DNA from: Onchidella celtica
Taxonomy: Eukaryota > Mollusca > Gastropoda > Systellommatophora > Onchidiidae
DNA length: 64,000 bases
Direction: 5' to 3'
Assembly (NCBI GenBank): GCA_963931925.1
Contig: OZ007579.1
Coordinates: 25,266,269-25,330,268 of the forward strand
The notes under the pieces: model-generated
Database searches by the model: none
Told to the model about the DNA's origin: nothing
The model's input: only the letters and a program-made list of their open reading frames with translations
In this document: positions 35,110-47,100 of the stretch, piece after piece
How positions within the stretch are numbered: the first letter of the stretch is position 1
Layout: each line of letters opens with the position of its first letter
Position numbers and translations under genes: made by a program

Positions 35110-38100
35110 GCTGTGGCAGAACTGCAGGTGTGAACCAAATCTTCAGTGCAGCTTGGAAATTGTCACCGATTCAATTTTATGCACATACATTGAGTGAAAA
35201 AAACTTGCTTTGTCTTTCGTGTTGTTTTTTTTTTCTCTTTTCTGTTAATTTTTTTTTCTCCCCTGATGTAGATGGTACATTGTGCGCACTATGTTATTCT
35301 TTTTATTTCATTTTGTATGTTTGTTTTTTTGCATGTGTATGTTTTTTTAATGTTTTCAGCTGCCATTGGCACAGTTGTGACTGCACTTACTCAGCATTCA
35401 TGAACAATATTCAGTCGTTGCCATCTTCAGTGGTCCTCTACATTGAGCAAAAGGTTGTACTTTTGAAGCAGCTTCTGAAGAAAACGTTAGGTTTTAACCA
35501 AGCTAATGAAATTAAATCAAGGCAGTGTCCATACATTTTAGTCTTGGTCAACCAGGAAATTGACTCAGTGTGTGATTAATTGTCTGCAGTGAAATATCTA
35601 TACAAGGTGACTCAGAACAGTGTATACACACTTTTTTTGTTAATACAGTGTCAATTACGATACACCCATAATTTATTATTCATATGAAAGAGGACAAATA
35701 ATGTGTAATTATTTGAGTTTTTGTATGTGTCCAAACTGATGGCCTTTCTGGGCCGGGAACTGATGACAGCACAGTTCAAACAGTTATTAACAGCATTAAT
35801 ATATACATGTACACAAATACACTAATCCCGGAGGGGCTCGGAAGAATTTTTTTTTAATGAGTGAAATTTGGATGTTGCCCTATTGCTATTAGTTGTGAAG
35901 GGACGCCACATCAGTTCGAGCTTCTATGTCCCAAAATATAGGTCCTCGACTGCACCAGATACATTTTTCAAAGATTTGTCATCCTGCAATAGAACAAGCC
36001 AAACTTCCTATTAACTCACATGTGGTGACATTTCCAAGAACAGTTTGTGTCTGTATTCGGTCATATTATATCACAGTTGTCATACAGTTTTAATGCTTAA
36101 GAAATTTCTAGATGGTCTAGATTTCACAAAGTGGTCGTAATTTTCATTTGCTGACAAGAGATCTTCATGCATTCTCTCCAGGTGAGATAAGTGCAGTTTA
36201 CTTTTTATTGTATTGTTTTTTTTTTAGGTTTGTTGACTTTTTAGGTTGCTGCTGCCAGAGGTGGTTTGTTAGTAATTGGAACGGGAATTGACACGCAAAC
36301 TCCTACCAAGCATTTATTTCTAGAAAACCAATTTCATTGGCTCTGGCAGCATGAAATTGAAACAATCAGCGGATTTAATTGGCTAAAAGCTAAATAATCC
36401 CAATCAATTTACTGGACAGAAAACTTAAATAGGGCTTAAAATTAAATGCCACAGTTCACAATCTAGATCTAAGCTATACTACTGAGTTATATGAGATATA
36501 CTTGAACATATTTTTAGTGCATATTCTGGCCTTGTTTAATCTCCCTTTTTGTGGTGTTTGTTCATAATCCCATCATTCAAAACAATCCAAATAATTGAGT
36601 GGTGCAGGTAGTGAGTGATATGGAGTCAAAAGTCAATCAACTCAAAAAATTTTGCAAGTTGACACATCACTAGTCAAGGATTCCCATATCAGGAGGGTGA
36701 AAATACATTTATAGGATACAACTGTTGAGTAGCACCTCTATTGAAGTTTTTTTCTTTGTTGAGGAATCAAAAAAATGATTGAACTGTGTGCAGAAAATTC
36801 AAAAAGGAGAGTCCTCCAACATTAACTTGGCAAACAATTGTTTTTTTTGTTAGAGCTTTGTTAATCAGCCTTGTAAATATTCTCATGCCTGTTTGAATTT
36901 TAGGATCCACCACCATTTGACTCACATGTGTTCAACTTAAGGTGATATGTAGCTTTAATCGTTGAGAACATTGAATGCAAAGTTGTAGTCAGAGGTAGAA
37001 AATGGTTCTATAGAAATAGACTGTTTCCCTGTTAACGTCGTTTATGAAAATTGATGTGCTCCGCTATCAAATCCTCATATATTCTATTCTATGCATCACT
37101 GCAATTACTGAATTGTTGTTCAAGAATCTGTTTGCATTCCTAATTTTCAGATAAGTGATGTCTTGCCTAAGGTTTTATTTAATTGTATTAAACAGATAAA
37201 CTGTTTGCTATATCGTCAAAAGTGACTAGTCAAGACTGGCTGTGAATAGAGCTGTTTGTGATGCATGATGTTTTGTATTTGATTGGTGTTCACACACAGT
37301 GAAGGTGACACCTACAAGCTTACAACCAGCATGTTACTGTGGACCAGTGACTTTTCATTCTAGAATCCAATGTAACGATCTTCATATACACATATATGTG
37401 GAAATGGGTCATTCACATGTTCACATGATGTCATAAACTGGTTTATGCCCTGATTACTTGTTACTTGTAATTTAGAGCTGGGGCAATTGACTTGGAGATA
37501 CAGTCTGTTTTTCTTACACATACTTATTTGCCAGTTCAATAATGTTTCATGATATAGTAATAATAGTATAATTTTTCAGCCACCGACTGTACAATTACTC
37601 TTGCCACTACATGTAAATAAGCTGTCACATTTGATTTCACCACATAGTTAAGAAAAATGCAGTCACTTTGAGTGGGGTGATGGGATGTACTTTGGAATAA
37701 ATGTAGGTAGTTTGGTTGTTTGGTTTGTTTTTTTTTACTTCTAAAATGTTTGAACCATTTGGGAAGAAATTTATGTACATTGTATGTAGATTCATTTTCT
37801 CATATCTCTGCACCCGTTTAAAAACTATAACAAATTGTATTTTATTCAGTAGTGACTGCAGTTTTTCAGATTATGACACTTTTGCTATTATCTGACATAC
37901 TCTGAATGTTATTTTATTAAGTATAAAAACTGAAAGAATAGAAGTTGCAGAAATATCAATTCAAAGTCTGAGTGTAGAGAATGGAGCCTGTTTGGTTTTT
38001 TCATGGAAAAGCATTGTTTTCATTTACAAATTGGAATCCATGTACTTATAAATTTCTGTAGCTTTAACTGCATCTCTGAACCTTTGTGGTGATTCACAAC

Positions 38101-38399
38101 TTTCTCTGTTTGCATGCAGCAGAGTGTGCATCAGACCAGGTGGTCCTTATTTATCTCTTGAGGTGGCCTTAAATTTTCTCCATCTGTAGGATGTCTGCTT
38201 TAACTTTATGATGTCACCCCATCAGTTACATCAACGTCAGCGACGGACAATTGAAAATGTGCCACATCGGAAAATCAGCATTCGCGGTTGAGATTTCATC
38301 ATCCATTTCATGTATTGGCGAATTAAAGATTTTGGTGGTTTTTAAGTACGGCTACCTTTCTGCTGTTGAGGAATTCTCTTTACCGTAAAATGATGTATC

Positions 38400-38650
38400 A
38401 TATTGTCACTGTTCCCTAAGACTGTCGTAACTCAAAAATTTTAAAAATTGATTTTTATAGATATTCAATTACATTGAAAGCTGCATCGAATGATTTTAGT
38501 TATAAACTCCTAAGCTGAAAAGTAATCGAATAGCAAACTTTCAAAGCGTCATCATAACTTGACCAGTTGTGCTAAAATAAAAGTTTTTTGCTTCTCCTGA
38601 AAAGTAGCCAAAACTGATTACTACAGTTTTAGGGAACGGTGACAATATAT
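38400..38650. mobile_element. MITE family B, copy 2
   Basis: The ends are ATATTGTCACTGTTCCCTAA and TTAGGGAACGGTGACAATAT, about 20 bp inverted with one mismatch. The interior matches 3464-3670. Confidence 0.75.
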
Positions 38651-40237
38651 CTTTTAATGGCTTTGGAATTCTAAGTAGAAATGTTTTTGCCACATGTTTG
38701 TCTGTAGATAAGAAATCTCAATCTCACCAAAACTTTGAAATACTCCACTATAAAATTGCATACTTGTTGATAGGCCGATATGTGAGATGGACGACCGTTT
38801 TAGTCTGTCATACTTATTTTTATCAAGATTAGTGCAACTGGGCTGGACGAATTATGTAAGTGACATAAAGTACTAAATATTCATTTTCTCTGAGGATGTT
38901 CCCTTTCAATTTTAAAATCATAAGAGAATTTTTGACTAGCAAGTATGCATTGTAATGAGGGGAATCACTATTGGTCAGTTTGCACTGCAATTAATTGGAG
39001 GCTTTGCAAAACCAACATGCACAGAAAAGTGGGTCATGGCGATTAACAGTGAGAAAGAGTTTACTTTACAGACTGCTTTGAACAGTTTCAATCAACTCAA
39101 AAATATGAACAAGCCACAGTAAGTAGATCTGCACACTCTCTGTGGTACAGAAGGCCCCTTTCAATTCTTGTTACTGCAGTAATCTAGTTTGCCTGGATTG
39201 ATTGTTCATTTACATACACTCTCTGATCATACTGAAAAACCAGAACTCAGCTTTCTACAATGGTCAATTTTGTTGGGAAAATGTTAACTGTATGAATATA
39301 TATGTGATAAAAGTTACATTAATGCTTGGGCAGCTGTTTTCTTTCAATGTGAGTGTTCAGGAGACCACCAGATGAATATAATAAAAGTAATCTAAAAAGA
39401 ACCTGATACGTCGTAATATTAAATCTTACAGAAAATGAGGTTTCTCTTACAGTTGGAAATTTGCCCTCCCAATACTTATACACATATTTGGAACTTTGTA
39501 ATCTGAATATGACCGAAAAAAATGTGACAATTTCCTGCAAATAATTTGGGAGAATAGCACTACAGTGTAACATTATGCAGTCACATTGTGAAATAAATGC
39601 ATATATAATAGATGTTTGATCTTATGTGGGAAAAACGTTCTCACTGAACTGAAAATTTTGCAGTTGACAAATAGCAACTGAATTGCAGACATTTGTGCGC
39701 TGATGTTTCTCATTTCTGGATGGTGATTGCAAATGACTGAACTTCATCACATCCTCTTAACTGCCATGAGAAATCACAGACAACTCGCAAGTGTTGACCA
39801 GTTATGGCAAGACTTTGTATCACATAGTGAAAGAGCAAGTGTTGCCCAGTGAAAGAATGAGGAATTCATTAGGTTTCCATATACAGCCATTATAATATCA
39901 TTATTTGCCTTCACTTTGTAAAATTTACAGTGTACATAATGTTGCCAGTATGCTTCAATTTTAATGCAATTTTGCTTATTGCCGTGTTGTCTTTTTTTTT
40001 TTTCTTGGGGGCATTCTTATGTTTACCCCTGTTTTCTGTTTGTTTGGTTTTGTTTTTTTGTTGTTTTTTTTGTTGTTATTATTTTTGTTCATTCTTGTTA
40101 CCTGTATATTGCTGCAATATGGAATGAAACTTTTTTTAACCAAATGAGCCATGTCTGACTTCCTTACTTTCAAATTATATGTTCGGATTCAAGAGAACTT
40201 GGAAATGAGAATGGAACTGGCATATAGAGAGCATCTC

Positions 40238-40243
40238 AATAAA
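40238..40243 (+). terminator. Poly(A) signal AATAAA on the plus strand
   Basis: Canonical hexamer facing the opposite-strand signal at 40277-40272, at the likely meeting point of the KLHL and NUBP1 transcripts. Placement is inference without transcript data. Confidence 0.35.
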
Positions 40244-40271
40244 ATTAATACACATGTACATTCTTCAAATA

Positions 40272-40277
40272 TTTATT
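40272..40277 (-). terminator. Poly(A) signal AATAAA on the minus strand
   Basis: TTTATT on the plus strand, 28 nt from the opposing signal. It would end a NUBP1 transcript with a 3' UTR of about 3.3 kb. Confidence 0.35.
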
Positions 40278-40279
40278 AA

Positions 40280-43200
40280 CCTTTGCCATAAAAAAAAGCT
40301 AAAAACTATGCATGGCTTATGCCGCCACTTACAAAGTATGGTGTCTGTCAGACCCCAAAACATACGAGTAGGGATATAACAATAGAATCGTCTTTACAGG
40401 TTTGATGTATCTTAGACCCCAGAGCGTATGACTATGGGTATGACAATAAAATCCTCTTTAAAAGTATGGAATCTGAAACCCCAGGACGTATGAGTGGGAA
40501 TAGTAAAAATGCATGTGCTGGTGTGCATGCCTGTGCATATTTTAAATTTTTAAAAACCTGTGGGAAGATGGGCAATGGCACCATTGAGGAATACCTGGAA
40601 TTTGAAGAAAAAAATTCCCAGAAATAAGATAATTACAAACGTTTTTAATTGCTTCTGGGTCCATTAGACCCACGACGCACGGCGACAGTTAATACAGTGT
40701 CAGGTAAGACACATCCAAGATTTATAATTCAAATTAATGAGGACAACATAGATCAACAGAGTTGCAAACAACACTGGGCAGTTCAGTTGTGGATACCTTT
40801 CTCGGCACTCCAAATGTCAGTGCCCTTGTACATCACTGACACTGCCAAATCTGAACACTGATAAAGAAACACCAACGAAAGAAGTGGCACAAATTATTTT
40901 TAAAATCTCAGTCTTTTGTCAGCCAGGCCAGTATTCAGTTTAATGGAATTTCACAGACTGACATCGTTTTACACTGTAGGGAAATAACAACAAATACAAC
41001 TCTGCACAACAACTTCAATACTCTATAACATCATCATTATGCTAGTTTTGGATTACACGTATAAACAAAAACAAAAAAACATGAACTCAACTACATGTAG
41101 TACATGTATGTCCCTGCAGTCTTCCAGTCCATCATATCTATGCACTCCGTAAATACCAGTACTAAAAAAAATCAGAATGGACAATCCCATACACATATCT
41201 GGTCAAAGATCTACCTAATGATCCTTACCTGTAGGTCAGTAAAGCAAGTGTCTTTGGACCTTCCAAGTATATGGCCAGTTACATATGGCACAAATCTAAC
41301 TTCCTTACATTAAATACAAGCCTGGAACATACCGTACACCCACTCGCAACAGAGAGATTACTCCACTGAAGCACAATTTAACAATGTCAACTCTTACATG
41401 AGATCACTGTAATCAGTCATACCAAGCCACTTATGTAGTCATAACCAAAACAACATTAACCTTCAATTGATCTCTCGCAACAAAGAGATCATAACGTATG
41501 GGACAATAACAACATGCAGAGACTCATTCTCTCAGTGATCAAATGCGTACAATCATGTCTGTGTTGCTCTAGTTTGGTATAAAGTTCTGTGCAGCATGTT
41601 TGAAGTAAAGTTTTACTGGGGGAAAAAATAATGGATTTGCAGAGCCCCAGGGGCGTTAAACAGGTATGGTACATCTGTACACTACATAAAGACCATAAAT
41701 ATGTGTGGCGCTCTAGGGAAATGGTCCACATTGCCAATTTTATCAAAATTGAGTTTCTGTGAAAGTACAGACTGTCCTGTGAAGAATGCACTTTATTTCA
41801 TGTAAAAATGTTGAAAATTGACCAAGTTATGGCTATTTCAATGTGGCAAGGTCACTCTTGAGAAAAACGCATTTAAAGTCTATTGTAATGTAGGATGACC
41901 ATTCGATAAGGTCAGAAAAAATGAAAAAAAAAAATATTTATAGGCGGCATTCATTCAAAGAAATGATTGAGGAATCTATTTATGCCAAAAACTGATTTAT
42001 TACCGGGAAGTCCCTATCCACCTACTTTTGGCTCTATCTCGAAAGTGCTGATCATGAAATGTGGACTTTTTCCCTAGAACACCTCACACATAAATCTTGC
42101 ACTTCACCCTGCCAATTATTCTCCCACCTATCTGTGTCCAGTCTTTAGTCACAGATACATACATTTATCCATTTTTTTCTTTTCATTTTGATAGCAGATT
42201 CATTGCAAACTTTATACTTTAATAATCTTATACCGTACTAAGAACCAAACACTGAAGTACATGGTACTCAACACAACTGTTACGGAGCTGACATGCTATT
42301 TCAACAAACTGCAGACTGCACAACCTGTATTTACCCACAATCAGTAGATGAAAGGCGGATTGTGCACTTGACCATGCTATACTCATCTTCACCATCAAAA
42401 TGGTTGGTGTCTCATCTTTGCAGACATGGAATCAGGACTGTGAGCAGAACTAATAAAGACCCCCCCTGCTGTTTTTAAAGGTAGTTGGCACTTTAGAGTT
42501 TCACCTCGCCACTATAATAAATAAACTTCCTTTGGTAATTGCACTATCCTATTTTTCATATCACAGAATAATGATGGCATGGTGGAAGAGAAGCCTGAAG
42601 TAACATATTAACATTTCAAAAGTCTGGAAAAACATTTTGATTGCAAAATAGACCACTCAACAAAATTTATACTCCTCCATTACAAAAAGAAACAATAAAA
42701 CAACATAACCAACATAAACATTTTCTTTCTTCTAATATTCTGTGAACAGAGGTTTTGTTATCCATGTAATAACATTCATGATTCGGATCAGATATGGTTG
42801 TGGTTACACAAAGAATTATATTTCACACAATTGAAAAACAGAAAACAACTAAGCCATGAAATGACTGTAAATTAATGTAACATATGTTAAAGGATTGATT
42901 TTGTATATTGGCACTGCTTGTGGACAATCAAATGACAAAATAATACATTTTCACAATTTACAACAACAACAACAAAAAATCATCACTTATCCAATCCAGG
43001 TATCAGAACAACAAAAATTAACTGCATTATCCTGACATCGTGCCTCTATGGCAATCCACCCAAGATAGGCCTATTATGTCTGAACACCCAAACTTCAATA
43101 ACATTATCGCATCACATCTAATCAACAGTCACGAATAAAAGTTTGCTTGCCCTTTCAATTTTCTTTCATAAACCCCAGTCTCTGAGACGTTACTGTCTTA

Positions 43201-43617
43201 ACTCATTGCCTACGCAGCCTTCAGACCCAGCCAGCTCCTTTACATAAAACCATTTCTAACACCTTTGCCGTAAATGTAAGTTGTAAACATTCAAGATTCA
43301 TCTCTCCAACATTTTGATGGCTCTCTTCACTCAAAACATTATGTGAGAATCACATGAAAAACAGAGCTATAACTAAATTTTCTCTATTGTGATCATAGGT
43401 AAATAATATAAAAATGGTTGAGAAATATGCCAACGCCAAGTCCATTCCATTTCTCTGCCGTAATAAGGCATTTGAAATTGGAAAATCTCAGCGCCATCAT
43501 GATGGCTGCATATAGGCTCCGCTGACCTCTCTGTCGCTATCATGATTGCAACACATAGGTAATGAGTTAACAAAGAATCCCTACCACGCAAACTTCAGAC
43601 ACACAAGGGCAACCAAT
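40280..43617 (-). other. Probable NUBP1 3' UTR and spacer, nothing coding seen
   Basis: All reading frames here are short and unrelated to known domains. No repeat family was recognised. Confidence 0.3.
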
Positions 43618-44192
43618 CTATGAAACATCCATAGTTACTTCCCCTGTTTCTCCTTCTCTTTTCTTTCTCGCCTCCACACAATAATCTTCTATCTTTTCCA
43701 CCATGGACTTTAGAGCTGCCACAGCTGGGGAATCGGGAAACTCCTCCAAAAATGATTTCCCTTCATCACAACATTGTGCTATCCGAGGATCAAGTGGCAA
43801 GCTTCCCAAAAACTTCTCTCCTAAAGTTTCTGCCATTTTGGGAGCACCTCCAGTTGTCGGAGGGAATATGGTAGATGACTTATGACATTTTGGACAAAGA
43901 AAATCTCCCATGTTTTCTACTATACCAATTATGGGCAAAGATGTCTTCCGACAAAAACTAATCTCTTTGCGAACATCACAAAGGGCAACTTCTTGTGGTG
44001 TAGTGATGATCACAGCTCCGTCAATAACAGCACCAGACAGAAATTGAATCAGTGACAGGTGTTCGTCTGATGTGCCTGGAGGGGTATCAATCACCAAATA
44101 GTCCAGTTCTTCCCAGTCCACATCTCGTAAAAACTGTTTGATCATGCCAGATTTTTTGGGTCCCCTCCATATGACAGCCTCATCAAGGGATC
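43618..44192 (-). CDS. NUBP1: NUBP1 exon 4 (CPxC motif, stop)
   Basis: Acceptor CTTCACAG|GATCC. It encodes [56 protein letters not shown] and a charged tail with MVEKIEDYC. Confidence 0.95.
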
Positions 44193-47100
44193 CTGTGAAG
44201 TAACGGTAAGTGGAAACACAAAGATTATTCGACGTTGGCATAGGCAAAATATCCTAAGTTGGTGTGGGTTTAGCTTTCAGCATACAGCAAAGCACCTGTG
44301 TTGAAGTTAAAATGCTGAAAATCTCGTGCTGCTGCAATGTGCTAAAATGTAATGATTATTACACTTGTGCCTGGAGCTATTCTCGAACACAAAAAAGTAA
44401 AATTTTATAGGTACACATAAATGATTTACATGTATATATTCAATTGAAAGTGTCAGTGCATAAAATACAAAGGTGGGAATTGGAAAATCTTCATAGGGGT
44501 GAAAAAGGGCCAAAATTACTTGACAAGTGTGAACTTAGCTATGTTTTGCATGGTATTTTTATGAAAATGTAATCTTACAAACAAATCTGAGGCAGATGAA
44601 AATCTCTATAGGGCTGATGTCAGCTTTGAGGAGAACAATTGCTACCTATGAGAAAATTAAGTTATAAATATAATCTGTCACATGACACCCATTACTTGAG
44701 TGGAGGATGTTAATCTTTCTACTGCCCAAGCTGGCCTGTGCCACGCTAATTTAATTAATTTCCTCATTTAAACTTGAACTCTCTGACCTACCTTAGTCCC
44801 ACATTCATCTTGAATTGGTGACATTCCAAAACAGCCATTACTCACCCAGTAAGAAGCCAATGGACATCATTGCCAGGTTGTCACGTACAAAAACAGGAGA
44901 CCAGCCTGATCCACTCTGGTGCACTGTCTCTCCTTCTGTCCCCAGGATTCTGGGCATTGACGGGCCGCAAATATCCACATCAAGAACTCCAATCTGCAAG
45001 GAAAATGGAAAACAAACAGCACTTAACTTTTTAACCTGACAAACACTAGAGCCTCAACATGTCATTTCTAATGTCTTCTCCTTTAAAGTGCACAATTTTT
45101 TTTTCCAAGGACCCAATAAATACATATCTTTTGATCCTCACTAATTGAAAATTTTAAAATGGCAAAAAATAGCGTCAGGGAAAGTAGTGGCAGACTGTAG
45201 CACAACAAAAACCTGTAGGTAAAGATGGATGTATTGCATCTTTTACACTCATCTACTATAATATCAATAGAACAGCTAGAACATTATCACCATTTAATGA
45301 AGGACAATTGGGTCAGCAGAAAGGCCATTGTATAAAACACTGAATGGATGATGGATGTTGATTGTATCAGCAGTGAAGCAATATTGTAACTTAAAGGAAA
45401 TACATACAAATATGCTTCTTTTTGTTCATGCATTATTTTTTTATGACTCCTGTTAATCACAAAGTTAGACAATGTCATATTAAATAGACTTACTTGTTTT
45501 GTTTCATCAGCTGCCAATGCATGAGCCAGGTGAGCTGTAAACGTACTCTTGCCTACTCCACCTTTCCCAGATAGCACAAGGATCTGTGCATGATAATAAA
45601 TGAATTATGAGAGACTATTTTGATGAGGTTGATAAGATAAGATAAAATAAGATGAAACTTTATTTAGAGACTGGAAATTTGATTTATCTTGGATATCCTG
45701 ACTGAATGGTCGGACACAGAGAACTCTTTCTCTACTTCACATCTCCATTTCACACCAGTTCCAAGAACTACTGTTGTTTCCTTTTTACTAATCCAAGATG
45801 TCATTTCACCACTGATATAGACCATTTACTGGCTGTCATCGATATAAAATAAATAAAAAGTGTTGGATCACTGTCACCTCCTTCTCTCCACATATTTTCC
45901 TCATACCAATTTAATGAAAAGACTTCCCAATTAACGCGTTTCATGCCAGTTTTTCCTAATCACACCTTTATTGTATTCAGCAGTTGATTGCCAAGCTGAG
46001 CATTAACCACCCTGGGCATGATGCGGACGATTTCATCCTCAATGTAATGTGCGAATATATGGCTTCACTGAAGTTGCTACGAAACCTGGCAAAGTACCGC
46101 TAAACAACTGCTAGCAGTAGCAACTGCCATACATTGGAAACTGAGTGACATTTTTAAACCGATTTAGGTTGATTTTGCCGATGCTGTTGCGAAAATGAGT
46201 GATTCAGTGATACAAGTGAGGAGGAAATTTCTCCCTCAAATGCAGATAGTGAGGAAGGTAACTTATCCCTTTTAGTGGGCATTTTTGTGAAATTTGTTTG
46301 CACTGTATGGGCTTGTATGTGGAGTGTAAAGTGGCATGAAAAACATACAATACTGGCTGCTTGTGTGTGAAATATAGGTGGAAAATAGTGTTTCATGGTA
46401 ACGGAAATATTTTTTTTTTCATTCTGTCCCCTGAGATATCCCATAATTTCAAACACAAATGCTCAATTTCAACATTAAAATGTAGCCAGTGGTCTCTAGT
46501 TTCAGAAAATGTACAACTTTATGACTTTTTATCCAATAGTTTTCAAAATACAACTATTTCTGTGACAATGTATCAAATAATAGGCTGAGAATCCTCAATT
46601 TTATCTACCATTCTTAATACCACTCTTGATTTTAACCTTCGTCCCACGCTGAGTGAACTCGTCCACGTAACGCTCCGTGGGGGGATAGCCAGTGGCCAGG
46701 CAGCCGATCGTTCGCGTGTTGCCGATAACCTCGGCGGTCACGTCAATCAGGTCCATGTGAACACGTGTATTGTGTTTACTTTAGGACGCAATAACAACAA
46801 TAGTGGTGGATAAATCGTAAGTGACCCCTACGATATTTGGATAAAGTACTTGTGATGATATGCAGTAAGTTTTATTGTTAAATGGGAGGCCCAAAATCAA
46901 GAATTTGCTGTTTACATGCCGTTTAACATACGTTCTATCATTTTCCCTAGACCTCTGCGCTTTTTCTGGCCCTGAGTCAGGCCATTCAGGTGAACAAATT
47001 ATTTTTTAAGTCAGGCGCTTAATTTACTAACCACATGTATCGTGGCATTGCCTTCTCCCTCCTGTACTATGTAAAGCTTCCACGTACTATGTTGTTAGTT

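Larger units (their letters stand above)
33370..40260 (+). other. Probable KLHL 3' UTR and spacer, no coding sequence seen
   Basis: No convincing reading frame in 6.9 kb. It holds a TTAA-type element (34262-35109) and MITE family B copy 2 (38400-38650). The first AATAAA that pairs with an opposing signal is at 40238-40243, so a very long 3' UTR is possible; earlier cleavage is equally possible. Confidence 0.35.
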
